The notes beneath the pieces are model-generated. The model was given only the letters and a program-made list of their open reading frames with translations, did not search any database and was not told the DNA's origin. The translations under genes were made by a program, and so were the position numbers. From Actinomycetes bacterium (GTDB taxonomy: Bacteria > Actinomycetota > Actinomycetes > Nanopelagicales > Nanopelagicaceae): 64,000 nt of DNA. The stretch covers positions 62,001 to 126,000 of the forward strand of contig JANYCW010000007.1 in NCBI GenBank assembly GCA_025360085.1, given 5' to 3'. Shown in pieces: positions 25,105-33,911 of the stretch. Numbering within the stretch: the stretch's first letter is position 1; each line of letters begins with the position of its first letter.

Positions 25105-25572
25105 CTCAATTGCTACTTGTTTAGCCAGATCTGAAAGTTCCCCGCGCAGAAAATCTCGAGTGGTAACTTCTCCCAAGGATATTCTCAACGCAGCAATTTC
25201 ACGAGTTAAGTATTCAGCGTCGGCAATACTACGTTCATTTCTGGCTCGATCTTCGTTGAGTTGAATCCGATCTCGGTCGGCTTGTCGATTTTGAGCCAGC
25301 AAGATCAATGGTGCTGCATAGGACGCTTGTAGGGAAAGAATGAGTGTTAAAAATATAAATGGATAGTCATCGAAACGAAGATCTCTTGGAGCCACAAAGT
25401 TCCAGAGGACCCAAGATAAAACAAAAATAGTCATATAAACCAAGAAGCGTGCAGTTCCTAAAAATCGCGCGAAACTTTCGGATAACCTCCCAAAAGTCTC
25501 GGGGTCATAGTTAGGACGCAAGGAACGCCGAGTTTGACGTGGAGTGTCTAAACCAAAGTTACGTGCCATCAC
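25072..25572 (-). CDS. DUF1003 family membrane protein
   Basis: About 166 residues. Two hydrophobic helices (around FLVYMTIFVLSWVLWNFV and PFIFLTLILSLQASYAAPLILL) are followed by a charged coiled region (NRQADRDRIQLNEDRARNE), the DUF1003 pattern. Function unknown. Either the GTG at 25572 or the ATG at 25569 can start it; GGAGGTG just upstream within the preceding gene fits the ATG. It shares bases with the stop of the MgtE-like gene, and the same pair occurs in mycobacteria (Rv1231c/Rv1232c region). Confidence 0.87.
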   Translation of the reverse strand: MMARNFGLDTPRQTRRSLRPNYDPETFGRLSESFARFLGTARFLVYMTIFVLSWVLWNFVAPRDLRFDDYPFIFLTLILSLQASYAAPLILLAQNRQADRDRIQLNEDRARNERSIADAEYLTREIAALRISLGEVTTRDFLRGELSDLAKQVAIELSRDSQSDTK

Positions 25573-26843
25573 TACACCTCCTTATAGGTAACAGGTGATT
25601 TTTCACGATGATTATGTCGCCAATTCTCTGGCAATAAGTGATCAAGCACATCATCTACAGTTATTGCGCCTAGCAAGCGTGCATTCGCATCGACTACAGG
25701 CAGTGAAAGCATGTTGTAACTTGCTAAGTGAGAAGAGACTTCATTCAGACTCGCTTCTGGTGAGACGCCTTTGGAATCCGTATCGACGATGGAACCGAGA
25801 AGTGTTGAAGGGGGTTCGCGAAGTAAGCGCTGGTAGTGCACGGTCCCTATAAAGCGCCCCGTTGGAGTTTCAAGGGGTTGGCGTGCAATGTAAACTTGTG
25901 ATGCTAAAGCTGGTGAAATCTCTTTCTGACGCACGGCAGCTAACGCATCCGCAACTGAGTAATCAGCACTCATCACAATTGGTTCAGTGGTCATCATTCC
26001 GCCAGCAGAATATTCCTCATAGTTCATAAGTCTGAGAACATCTTCGGCGTCGCCAGGCTCCATCAGTTCAATTAACGCCTGTGCACGTTCCTGCCCGATT
26101 TCACGTAACAAGTCGGCGGCATCATCAGGATCCATTTCACCCAGAACGTCCGCAGCACGTTCGCCTTCGAGTTCGGCAATTAGTGCAACTCGATTGCTCT
26201 CATCCATTTCTTCTAGAACATCGGCAAGTCTTTCATCATCTAAGGCACCAGCGACTTCAACGCGGCGTTTAGCCGGTAAGTCTTGTAGCACAGCTGCAAG
26301 ATCGGCAGCTCGCAAGTTTGCAAGAGTAGAAAGAAGATTTGCAAAACCTTGATTTTGTTCGGCATGCGCAAAACCAATCACTTCTTCCCAGGCAACGGTG
26401 GAGGTTGCACCCTTACGGCGAAGTCCACGACCCGCTCGCATTATGTGCACACGATTTATGAGCCAATCTCCGGTGCGATTTTGTTCCATTCCCAGATCCT
26501 CAACTACTACGGGCTCATTAGCTGCAATCAAAGTAATTGAGCGATCGAGCATATCTCCGAGAACCAGAGTTTCTCCAGAGCGCGTTTCATATCTACGCAT
26601 ATTTAATAACCCTGTAATTATTACGGCCCCATTGTCAATTGATGTGACACGTGTAATGGGTACGAAGATGCGTCGCCGTAGAGGAACTTCCACTACAAGT
26701 CCTAAAACGCGAGGAGGGAGATTATTTGTGCGAAGGGTTGCGACCGCATCCCGCACCTTTCCTACTGGGTCACCATTCGGATCAAAGACTGCGGTGCCTG
26801 CAAGACGGGCAAGAAATACTCGGTTTAGGAGATTACCGCTCAT
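25572..26843 (-). CDS. Soluble MgtE-N/CBS domain protein with PRC-barrel-like start
   Basis: A 423-residue protein. Residues about 1-100 look like a PRC-barrel-type beta domain (GTAVFDPNGDPVGKVRDAV), about 160-290 are repeats of the MgtE intracellular N domain (LADVLEEMDESNRVALIAEL and ADVLGEMDPDDAADLL), and about 290-410 hold two CBS motifs. The membrane channel domain of true MgtE Mg2+ channels is absent, so it is a sensor or regulator related to Rv1232c and not a transporter by itself. The ATG lies 6 bases from minus-strand TACCCT, next to a divergent transporter gene. Confidence 0.88.
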   Translation of the reverse strand: MSGNLLNRVFLARLAGTAVFDPNGDPVGKVRDAVATLRTNNLPPRVLGLVVEVPLRRRIFVPITRVTSIDNGAVIITGLLNMRRYETRSGETLVLGDMLDRSITLIAANEPVVVEDLGMEQNRTGDWLINRVHIMRAGRGLRRKGATSTVAWEEVIGFAHAEQNQGFANLLSTLANLRAADLAAVLQDLPAKRRVEVAGALDDERLADVLEEMDESNRVALIAELEGERAADVLGEMDPDDAADLLREIGQERAQALIELMEPGDAEDVLRLMNYEEYSAGGMMTTEPIVMSADYSVADALAAVRQKEISPALASQVYIARQPLETPTGRFIGTVHYQRLLREPPSTLLGSIVDTDSKGVSPEASLNEVSSHLASYNMLSLPVVDANARLLGAITVDDVLDHLLPENWRHNHREKSPVTYKEV

Positions 26844-26849
26844 GGGTTA

Positions 26850-26859
26850 AGGGTACCTT
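26850..26859. promoter_or_regulatory. Overlapping divergent -10 boxes, MgtE-like / EamA genes
   Basis: The decamer AGGGTACCTT contains TACCCT leftward (6 bases before the ATG at 26843) and TACCTT rightward (6 bases before the ATG at 26866). The two boxes overlap by 2 bases. The starts are only 22 bases apart. Confidence 0.55.
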
Positions 26860-26865
26860 TACCTC

Positions 26866-27789
26866 ATGAGTACGGGTGAACAATTGCAAGGCGCCCAACA
26901 TAGTCGCGATAGTCATACGGCTATCCCCGCCAAACCTGATCTTGTTCGACTTGGCCTTGGGATTATTGGAATTGGCACATCAGGGCCATTAATTGCGATG
27001 AGCTCAATGCCGATAGCAACCTTAATTTTCTGGCGTAACTTAGGCGGATCATTATTAACATTACCTTTTGCGCTTCGGCATTCAACCAATCGCAACGGGA
27101 TGAAATGGGCTGCACTCGCCGGTGTTCTTTTGGCGACGCACTTCATGGGGTTTTTTTTAGCAATGCGTTGGACAACCGTTGCGGCAGGCACGGCTTTAGT
27201 TGCCTTACAACCAATTTTCGCTGCACTTTTTGTCAAAATGAGTGGTGGTCATATTCCACCTAAGGCATGGTCTGGAATGTTCGTAAGTTTTTCCGGAGTA
27301 TTGCTAATTTCTGGAGTGGATTTACAGATTTCATTTAAATCCTTTCTTGGCGATCTTGCTGCGCTCGTTTCAGCTGCGCTAGCCGCTTTGTACATGATGG
27401 CAGGATCTAAGGCGCAACGCACATTGGAGACGACAACATATACAACGATGTGCTATTTTATTTGTGCAATGACGGCACTGCCAGTAGCACTAATTTCAGG
27501 TGTGGCAATCTTTGATTTCAGTGCACGAGAGTGGTGGATTCTCCTAGGTCTGATTCTTGGAGCTCAGATTCTGGGTCATACGATGTTTAACTCAACACTC
27601 AAACGAGTTTCGCCCGCTATCGTTTCACTAATAATTTTTTTTGAAGTTCCCGTTAGTTCAGTCTTGGCAATTTGGTGGATTGGTCAAAAGCCGCCCCTCG
27701 GTATTATTCCTGGGATTGCACTGATTTTAATAGGGTGTGTTTTGGTAGTTAGTCGAGGACGCAGTTCTCAAATTCAGGTACTGCCGTGA
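26866..27789 (+). CDS. EamA/DMT family transporter
   Basis: A 307-residue membrane protein with about ten hydrophobic helices in two EamA repeats, the drug/metabolite transporter fold. The first repeat ends with ALQPIFAALF, and the second begins around AALVSAALAALYMMAG and carries a VSLIIFFEVPVSSVLAIWW segment. Members export or import small metabolites; substrate not predictable. Leaderless-type start. The PHP gene overlaps its end by 4 bases. Confidence 0.85.
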   Translation: MSTGEQLQGAQHSRDSHTAIPAKPDLVRLGLGIIGIGTSGPLIAMSSMPIATLIFWRNLGGSLLTLPFALRHSTNRNGMKWAALAGVLLATHFMGFFLAMRWTTVAAGTALVALQPIFAALFVKMSGGHIPPKAWSGMFVSFSGVLLISGVDLQISFKSFLGDLAALVSAALAALYMMAGSKAQRTLETTTYTTMCYFICAMTALPVALISGVAIFDFSAREWWILLGLILGAQILGHTMFNSTLKRVSPAIVSLIIFFEVPVSSVLAIWWIGQKPPLGIIPGIALILIGCVLVVSRGRSSQIQVLP

Positions 27790-28631
27790 TTGATTTACAC
27801 ACTCATACAAATAAGAGTGATGGCACAGATAGTCCGCGTGAACTCGTGAATAAAGCAATATCACTCGGGATACATGTTTTAGGAGTCACTGATCACGATA
27901 CGACGTCGGGCTGGATTGAAGCCACACAAAGCGCACGCGGTGAAATTTCGTTGGCTTTAGGCAGTGAAATTTCATGTTTAACTACTGATGGAATCAGCGT
28001 GCATATGCTGGCTCTGCTCTTTGATGGCGCAAATCTAGAGATGCAGAGGATGCTTGAAGATAACCGTGATGGACGCTTGCCCCGAATGGCAAAGATGATT
28101 GAAAAAATGCAAGCAGCAGGAATCGATATTTCAATGGATGATGTTGAGTCTGCACGACCACTAGGAGCAACTCTTGGCCGTCCGCACCTAGCCGATGCTC
28201 TAGTGATAAAAGGATTAATTAAGTCCCGAGATGAAGCTTTTCAAGGACTGCTCAATAACGACTCGATTTTTTATGTCGCACATGTTTCACCGACACCTAC
28301 CCAAGCAATTCAAATAATCAACAAAGCTGGTGGAGTGGCTGTGATTGCCCACCCATTTGCTTCGATGCGGGGACAAATCCTTGAAGTGAGCGATTTTGAA
28401 GTTCTTGTCGAAGCAGGCTTGCATGGAATTGAGGTCGATCATCGCGATCAAAACCCCGATGAACGCGGGATTTTGAGGGCGATTGCGCTTGAATTAGATT
28501 TGGTAGTCACGGGTGCGAGTGATTATCACGGGAACGGTAAAGTAAATTCATTGGGCGAATTCCAAACCTCTCCAGAACAATGGGAAAAATTGGAGTCACG
28601 CGCAGACAAACGAAGGGTGGTTGGTGCATGA
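27786..28631 (+). CDS. PHP domain phosphoesterase (TrpH/RNase AM-like)
   Basis: A 281-residue metal-dependent hydrolase. The four PHP motifs are present: IDLHTHTNKSDGTDSP at the start, GVTDHDT, GSEISC, and later AVIAHPFASM with VTGASDYHGNGK. This matches the YciV/TrpH group; E. coli RNase AM (YciV) trims 5' ends of RNA and hydrolyses 3',5'-nucleotide bisphosphates. The exact activity here is inferred. GTG start overlapping the transporter; MarC gene starts in its stop (ATGA). Confidence 0.9.
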   Translation: MIDLHTHTNKSDGTDSPRELVNKAISLGIHVLGVTDHDTTSGWIEATQSARGEISLALGSEISCLTTDGISVHMLALLFDGANLEMQRMLEDNRDGRLPRMAKMIEKMQAAGIDISMDDVESARPLGATLGRPHLADALVIKGLIKSRDEAFQGLLNNDSIFYVAHVSPTPTQAIQIINKAGGVAVIAHPFASMRGQILEVSDFEVLVEAGLHGIEVDHRDQNPDERGILRAIALELDLVVTGASDYHGNGKVNSLGEFQTSPEQWEKLESRADKRRVVGA

Positions 28632-29248
28632 ATGTAGTTCACATTGGAGCGATTACTTTTGCACTTCAATCTTTTGTCACACTTTTTGTGATTATGGATC
28701 CACCAGGTGCAACTCCAATATTTTTAGCTCTTGTTGCCGATAAATCGCCTAAAGAGCGGCGCATTTTAGCTATTAAGGCGGCGTCAGTATCTTTTTCAGT
28801 GATCACGATGTTTGCTTTATTTGGCCGCTTTATTTTGAGTTACCTCAACATTTCAATGGCATCTCTTCAAGCCGCAGGTGCCTTGCTACTCCTTCTGATC
28901 TCTCTTGACTTGCTTACAGGTGGCACTGGTGGTGGGAAAAGTGAAAACACAGATGTAAATATCGCACTCGTTCCACTTGGGACGCCGCTACTTGCAGGTC
29001 CCGGAGCCATTGTTGCAACGATGATTTTTGTTCAAAGTGCGGATACTGCACCCATGATTGCTGGTTTAGTCGCGGCCATAGTTGGTGTCCATCTGGCAAT
29101 CGCAGCAGTCTTGATGGCCTCGACTACGATTTTGAAAGTTATAAAAGAAGCTGGAGTTACCCTCATTGCCCGAATCGCAGGTTTGTTATTGGCTGCCATT
29201 GCGGTTCAAATGCTAGTGGATGCGATTCGAACCTTTGTCGCAAGTTAA
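28628..29248 (+). CDS. MarC family integral membrane protein
   Basis: About 206 residues and six hydrophobic helices. The segments VIMDPPGATPIFLAL, PLGTPLLAGPGAIVATMIF and RIAGLLLAAIAVQMLVDAI match the MarC/SnatA family, once linked to antibiotic resistance and sometimes to amino-acid export; the function remains uncertain. The ATG at 28628 overlaps the PHP stop; an earlier in-frame ATG at 28580 lies deep in the PHP gene. It ends on TTAA shared with the convergent helicase gene. Confidence 0.88.
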   Translation: MNVVHIGAITFALQSFVTLFVIMDPPGATPIFLALVADKSPKERRILAIKAASVSFSVITMFALFGRFILSYLNISMASLQAAGALLLLLISLDLLTGGTGGGKSENTDVNIALVPLGTPLLAGPGAIVATMIFVQSADTAPMIAGLVAAIVGVHLAIAAVLMASTTILKVIKEAGVTLIARIAGLLLAAIAVQMLVDAIRTFVAS

Positions 29249-30582
29249 TTATCTTTGAACTTTTTGGTGCGAGTACGCGTGCGCTCTGTTTTTTCTTTAG
29301 GCGCCGAGGTATTACGAGGCGCGGTTCGCGGTGTTTTAGTTGCAATACCCACAACTGTCTTAGCTTTCACCATGCGTCCGGTTGAGCTGGTTGGAATATT
29401 AAGAACTTCATAAAGATGCGCCGATGACGAGTATGTCTCTTCGGGTTCGGCTAAACCAAGTTCGAGAACCTGATTAATCATTTTCCAACGAGCGAGCTCG
29501 TCCCAATCGACAAAAGTAACAGCGATCCCGTCGGCACCTGCCCGAGCTGTGCGGCCAATGCGGTGCACATATGTTTTCTCATCTTCAGGGCACTGGTAGT
29601 TAATAACATGCGTAATGCCTTCAATATCGATTCCTCGCGCGGCAACATCTGTGGCAACCAGAACGTTTGATTTCCCAGCTTTAAAATCTGCGAGCGCTTT
29701 CTCTCTCGCGCCCTGTCCTAGATCACCGTGAATAGTGTCAGCTCTGAAGCCTCGCTCAAGAAGGTCATCCGCAGTCTTCTGGCATGTCCGCTTTGTGCGA
29801 CAAAAAACAATTGTTGGCCCGCGGCCATCGGCCTGTAAAATTCTCGCCAACATTTCAATCTTATCCATCGCGTGGGCGCGTAAAACGTGTTGTTCTATTC
29901 TATTAACTACGGCGCCTTCATCTTCGCTATCTTGAGTACGAATATGAATCGGTTGGTTCATGAATCGCCTTGCCAGAGCGATAATGTCTCCTGGCATTGT
30001 TGCTGAAAAAAGCATCGTTTGTGTGCGCTTGGGTGTATTTGACAGAATTTTTTCAACATCGGGCAAGAAACCAAGATCTAACATCTCATCGGCTTCATCC
30101 AGAATCAGTTTGGAAACTTCCTTTAACTTGAGTTGACCTTGTCGCGATAAATCGAGAAGTCGCCCCGGTGTTCCGACAACTATTTCAACGCCTGCTTGGA
30201 GAGCTTCAATCTGTGGTTCAAAAGCGCGACCTCCATAAACGGCCAGCGTGCGAATTCCACGGTTACGTGCTAACTCATCAATGTCGCGCGTGACTTGTGT
30301 ACATAATTCCCGTGTCGGAACGACAATTAATACTTGTGGCATTCCCTTCGTTTGGAAATCGGCCCACTCGACATCATGAGGTGCTATCAGGCGTTCAATA
30401 ACAGGGATTGCAAAAGCTAGAGTCTTTCCCGTCCCGGTCTTGGCTTGGCCGATGACATCGCCATCATTGAGGGCAATCGGCAAGACCATCTCTTGAATTG
30501 CAAAGGGTTCAAAAAACCCATGCTCATGCAGAGCCGCTATGGTTTCGGGTCTAAGTGGGAGTTCGGCAAAAGTGGGTGACAC
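29245..30582 (-). CDS. DEAD-box RNA helicase (RhlE-like)
   Basis: About 445 residues. ATP-dependent RNA helicase with the Q motif (FAELPLRPETIAALHEHGFFEPFAIQ), Walker A AKTGTGKTLAFAIP, DEAD, SATMP, and the C-domain motifs VATDVAARGID and HRIGRTARAG. The C-terminal tail is basic and rich in Thr/Arg/Lys (KTPRTAPRN ... RTRTRTKKFKDN), suited to RNA binding. A GTG at 30582, two bases after the DUF3107 stop, is preferred to an ATG at 30642 within DUF3107. With DUF3107, TetR and MoeZ it reproduces the mycobacterial Rv3211-Rv3206c neighbourhood. Confidence 0.92.
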   Translation of the reverse strand: MSPTFAELPLRPETIAALHEHGFFEPFAIQEMVLPIALNDGDVIGQAKTGTGKTLAFAIPVIERLIAPHDVEWADFQTKGMPQVLIVVPTRELCTQVTRDIDELARNRGIRTLAVYGGRAFEPQIEALQAGVEIVVGTPGRLLDLSRQGQLKLKEVSKLILDEADEMLDLGFLPDVEKILSNTPKRTQTMLFSATMPGDIIALARRFMNQPIHIRTQDSEDEGAVVNRIEQHVLRAHAMDKIEMLARILQADGRGPTIVFCRTKRTCQKTADDLLERGFRADTIHGDLGQGAREKALADFKAGKSNVLVATDVAARGIDIEGITHVINYQCPEDEKTYVHRIGRTARAGADGIAVTFVDWDELARWKMINQVLELGLAEPEETYSSSAHLYEVLNIPTSSTGRMVKAKTVVGIATKTPRTAPRNTSAPKEKTERTRTRTKKFKDN

Positions 30583-30583
30583 G

Positions 30584-30841
30584 TTACGCCGCGCCGAAGC
30601 CAACACGGCGCGAGGCAGATTCACCAATTTCGACATAACCAATTTTATCTGCTGGAACTATAATTTCATGACCACGAACATCACTTAAAGTCAGGGGCGT
30701 ACCTGCAGTTAGCGCCTCGGTCACGGCGCTCTTAATATCGATCGTACTCATAGAACTTTCAAAGACTATGTCGCTTGCAACACGGATAACGGCGATACGA
30801 ACTTCAGATTTCACGGCAATATCACTCTTCTTAACGCTCAT
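30584..30841 (-). CDS. DUF3107 family protein, 85 aa
   Basis: An 85-residue protein matching actinobacterial DUF3107 (Rv3208A/TB9.4): EVRIAVIRVASDIVFESS, a helical stretch, LTLSDVRGHEIIVPADKIGYVEIG and the ending RRVGFGAA. Function unknown. It lies between a TetR regulator and the DEAD helicase on the same strand. Its ATG is 7 bases after minus-strand TAGGAT, so it likely starts a leaderless transcript that also covers the helicase. Confidence 0.9.
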   Translation of the reverse strand: MSVKKSDIAVKSEVRIAVIRVASDIVFESSMSTIDIKSAVTEALTAGTPLTLSDVRGHEIIVPADKIGYVEIGESASRRVGFGAA

Positions 30842-30848
30842 ATGCTCA

Positions 30849-30854
30849 ATCCTA
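30849..30854 (-). promoter_or_regulatory. Predicted leaderless -10 for DUF3107
   Basis: Minus-strand TAGGAT, 7 bases before the ATG at 30841. Confidence 0.5.
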
Positions 30855-30861
30855 TCGGCCT

Positions 30862-31473
30862 TTAATTGCGAGGGAAACCCGAAATACCTCTCCAGAGCAT
30901 GTTGCTAACAAGTTCAACGGCCTGTTCGCGCGTTAATGTGCTATCCCTATCTAACCAATGACGTGCCGTGACTTGGGCATAACCAACCATTCCAACCCCA
31001 AGCAACATTGACGCCTCTTTTGGAAGACCAGTGTCAATTGAGATGACTGCACTTGCAGCTGCGGCACAGTCATATGTCATTCTGTTAAGTCTCTCCCGAA
31101 CCGATGGCTCTACGCTCATATCGCTCTCGAAAAGCAATCTGAACGCCTCACCCTCTCTTTCAATGAAGGCAAAGTAGGCTTCAACAGTTGCATTCACACG
31201 GCTTGCATTATCTGGCGTGGATGCGATTGCTTTTTGAATTTCAAACACAAGTGAGTCGATGTGGAGATCAAGGACAGCTAAATAAAGTTCGAGTTTAGAT
31301 GGAAAGTGTTGGTATAAAACTGGCTTACTGACATTTGCTCGGTCGGCAATCTCATCCATTGCTGCTGAGTGGTAGCCAGCGGCCGTGAATACCTCTAGTG
31401 CGGCCGAAAGTAAGAGCGCTCGACGCTCATCACGGGGCAAGCGCGCTTTATTCGATGAATCTAGCGTTGTCAT
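30862..31473 (-). CDS. TetR family transcriptional regulator
   Basis: A 203-residue regulator. The N-terminal helix-turn-helix is clear: ALLLSAALEVFTAAGYHSAA then MDEIADRANVSKPVLYQHFPSKLELY. The remaining helices should form the ligand-binding and dimer domain. It corresponds by position to Rv3208 of mycobacteria. Leaderless-type start (TACGCT, 7 bases). A short GCCT-A-AGGC repeat lies about 45-50 bases upstream near 31513-31523, too short to call as its operator. Confidence 0.9.
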   Translation of the reverse strand: MTTLDSSNKARLPRDERRALLLSAALEVFTAAGYHSAAMDEIADRANVSKPVLYQHFPSKLELYLAVLDLHIDSLVFEIQKAIASTPDNASRVNATVEAYFAFIEREGEAFRLLFESDMSVEPSVRERLNRMTYDCAAAASAVISIDTGLPKEASMLLGVGMVGYAQVTARHWLDRDSTLTREQAVELVSNMLWRGISGFPRN

Positions 31474-31480
31474 TGGCGTA

Positions 31481-31486
31481 AGCGTA
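31481..31486 (-). promoter_or_regulatory. Predicted leaderless -10 for the tetR gene
   Basis: Minus-strand TACGCT, 7 bases before the ATG at 31473. Confidence 0.5.
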
Positions 31487-31567
31487 GAGGGATGAGGATG
31501 TTTTGTGTTAATGGCCTAAGGCTCAGCAGTAGAAAGGTGGTCTCGATTAAGGCAGAATCAGGGTTCC

Positions 31568-32719
31568 ATGAAAATTCCTCCTTTAATAAGTCAGGGTGTG
31601 CCACTCACACATGCAGAGGCACGCCGATATAGCCGTCAGGTTGTCATTCCAGGATTTGCCACCATCGGCCAAGAGCGGTTAAAAAATGCCAAAGTGGTTT
31701 GTGTGGGCGCCGGGGGTCTTGGCTCACCAATTTTGATGTACTTAGCGGCAGCTGGCGTGGGAACAATCGGCATCGTTGAGTTTGATACGGTCGATGAAAC
31801 AAATCTTGCTAGGCAAATTATTCATGGACAATCCGATCTTGGACGTAGCAAAGCCATAAGCGCAGAGTCGAAAATAAATGAGATTAACCCATTAATTAAA
31901 GTAGAAATCCATGAAGTTCGATTAGATAATTCAAATGTTATGGAAATTTTCGAATTATATGATGTAGTAATTGACGGATCTGATAATTTTGCAACAAGAT
32001 ATTTAGTAAACGACGCGTGCGTACTTTTGAAAAAGCCATGTGTCTGGGGCTCTATTTACCGATTTGATGGACAGGCCAGTATTTTTTGGTCTGATTACGG
32101 ACCATGTTATAGATGTATGCATCCTGTTCCTGCCAGCGATTTGTCTAACTGCGCTGAGGCCGGAGTGCTTGGTGTACTGTGCGCCACAATCGGATCTATT
32201 CAGGCAACCGAGGCAATTAAATTGATTACCGGCGTGGGTAATCCACTTGTCGGATCAATGATAATTTATGATGCGCTCGAATCGAGATTTACTACGATAG
32301 AAATACTCAAGGATCCTCAATGCCGTATTTGTAGTGTAAATCCAATTCAAATAGGCCTATTGGACGATTATGAAGCGGTATGTGGCTCGGTCACTAGTGA
32401 AGAAATTAGTGTCGTTGAGCTAAAGCGGACAATAGATAGCAAAGAAGATTTCATGCTCATTGATGTTCGCGAACCACACGAGTTTGAAACTGGACACATT
32501 CCTGGCTCAATTTCACTTCCTTTAGGTAATTTTTCCGATGTGAACATTGTGAAAACTTTGCCCAAAGATAAGCCGATCATTCTTGTGTGTCGCTCAGGCA
32601 AGCGATCAGCAACCTCTCTTGAACTATTGAAAGCGGCGGGTTTTGACAATGCATTAAATGTTCGTGGAGGATCTATTGCCTGGGCCAAACAAATCGATTC
32701 AACATGCGAGGTGTATTGA
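31568..32719 (+). CDS. moeZ: Adenylyltransferase/sulfurtransferase MoeZ
   Basis: A 383-residue fusion. Residues about 15-260 are a ThiF/MoeB E1-like domain: VVCVGAGGLGSPILMYLAAA nucleotide loop, FDTVDETNLARQI, and zinc cysteine pairs CYRC and CRIC. Residues about 285-380 are a rhodanese domain with the persulfide-carrying Cys in LVCRSGKRSA. It adenylates and thiocarboxylates the C-terminal glycine of small sulfur carriers for molybdopterin, thiamine, cysteine or siderophore synthesis. It is followed directly by mshB (TGATG overlap). No clear leaderless box precedes its ATG. Confidence 0.93.
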   Translation: MKIPPLISQGVPLTHAEARRYSRQVVIPGFATIGQERLKNAKVVCVGAGGLGSPILMYLAAAGVGTIGIVEFDTVDETNLARQIIHGQSDLGRSKAISAESKINEINPLIKVEIHEVRLDNSNVMEIFELYDVVIDGSDNFATRYLVNDACVLLKKPCVWGSIYRFDGQASIFWSDYGPCYRCMHPVPASDLSNCAEAGVLGVLCATIGSIQATEAIKLITGVGNPLVGSMIIYDALESRFTTIEILKDPQCRICSVNPIQIGLLDDYEAVCGSVTSEEISVVELKRTIDSKEDFMLIDVREPHEFETGHIPGSISLPLGNFSDVNIVKTLPKDKPIILVCRSGKRSATSLELLKAAGFDNALNVRGGSIAWAKQIDSTCEVY

Positions 32720-33573
32720 TGAGAAATTCTTATAATGGATATCGAATTCTTTTAGTCCATGCACACCCCGATGACGAAACGATTAATAATGGCGCGACGA
32801 TGGCGCTGTATGCCGCAGGTGGAGCTCAAGTCACGCTCATCACCTGCACACGTGGCGAAGAGGGAGAAGTTCTTGTGCCCGGCCTCTCTCATTTGGCAAG
32901 CACGCAGCACGACTTGCTCGGAACTCATCGCGAAATTGAACTGAGAGATGCCATGCTGGCCTTAGGCGTAAAGGATCATCGCTTTCTGGGTAATTATCGC
33001 GACAGTGGAATGATGGATAGCCCAACCAATGATCGCCCTGATGTTTTTTGGCAGGCCGATCTCGATTCGGCTGCACATTTGTTAGTTACGATAATTGAAG
33101 AAGTAAAACCACATGTAATGATTACTTATGATGAAATAGGTGGGTACGGCCACCCCGATCACATCAAAACTCATTTAGTGGCAATGCGGGCGAGTGAACT
33201 ATCAGAATGGCAAATACAAAAAATTTATTGGAACACGATGCCGAAGTCAGTCATTTCCGCAGGAATTGATGCGATGAAGGCGATTGGTTCAGATTTCTTT
33301 GGTACCGAAGATGTCAATGACATTCCTTTTGCAAAGGATGACTCATTTGTAACTACATTGATAGACGGTAATGAATTTGTTGAAGCAAAAATGGCCGCTA
33401 TGAAAGCTCACGAAACACAGATTGCTTTGGATGGACCGTTCTTTGCGCTTTCCAATAATTTAGGCTTACAAATATGGGGACATGAGTACTACACCCTTAT
33501 CCACGGTGAAAAATCTATGCCTTTTGACATCGATGGAAGAGAGACCGATTTGACTTCAGGGATAACTCTTTAA
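32719..33573 (+). CDS. mshB: PIG-L family deacetylase, probable MshB of mycothiol synthesis
   Basis: About 284 residues. The zinc-binding AHPDDE motif near residue 15 (VHAHPDDETINNGATMA) and the later GYGHPDHIKTH define the GlcNAc-PI deacetylase family. Length, the TRGEEGEV segment and actinobacterial context point to MshB, which deacetylates GlcNAc-inositol in mycothiol synthesis; Mca, the mycothiol-conjugate amidase, is the main alternative. The ATG at 32719 shares bases with the moeZ stop. A DUF6113-like membrane gene follows with a TAATG overlap, as in other actinobacteria. Confidence 0.88.
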   Translation: MRNSYNGYRILLVHAHPDDETINNGATMALYAAGGAQVTLITCTRGEEGEVLVPGLSHLASTQHDLLGTHREIELRDAMLALGVKDHRFLGNYRDSGMMDSPTNDRPDVFWQADLDSAAHLLVTIIEEVKPHVMITYDEIGGYGHPDHIKTHLVAMRASELSEWQIQKIYWNTMPKSVISAGIDAMKAIGSDFFGTEDVNDIPFAKDDSFVTTLIDGNEFVEAKMAAMKAHETQIALDGPFFALSNNLGLQIWGHEYYTLIHGEKSMPFDIDGRETDLTSGITL

Positions 33574-33884
33574 TGCGTTATCTTTATGCAGTATTTTTTG
33601 GTGGTGCACTTGGGCTTGGTTCTGTCTTCTTGCACGCCTCATTGCCTCCCTATGGATTACTATTTTGTTTTCTCGCAACTGGCTTTGGCATTTGGAGTGT
33701 TGGACGAATCTGGGGTGGCCGTGTGCTGAGAATAATGGCCAGCCTTGCTTGGATTGCAGTTGTATTACGTGCAGGCTTTCCTGGAATAAGTGATGAATAT
33801 CTTATTCAAGGCAGTGCAATTGGATCCTCACTTATTAATTTTGGTTTCTTCGTATTAGTTTTCGCTGTATTAATTCCTGCTTAA
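33573..33884 (+). CDS. Small membrane protein next to mshB (DUF6113-like)
   Basis: A 103-residue protein, mostly hydrophobic, with three to four membrane helices (about residues 3-20, 25-45, 50-65, 80-100). Small membrane proteins in this position after mshB are common in actinobacteria (Rv1171-like, DUF6113); I recognise it mainly by position and topology. Function unknown. Its ATG overlaps the mshB stop by one base. Confidence 0.7.
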   Translation: MRYLYAVFFGGALGLGSVFLHASLPPYGLLFCFLATGFGIWSVGRIWGGRVLRIMASLAWIAVVLRAGFPGISDEYLIQGSAIGSSLINFGFFVLVFAVLIPA

Positions 33885-33911
33885 AACTACCATCTCCTTG
33901 AATCCATTCGG

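Noticed and set aside
25572..26843. Magnesium channel MgtE
   Set aside because: Only the cytosolic MgtE-N and CBS parts are present; no membrane helices follow.
31513..31523. GCCTAAGGC as the TetR operator
   Set aside because: Only four bases on each side; TetR sites are normally longer, and such short repeats are common.
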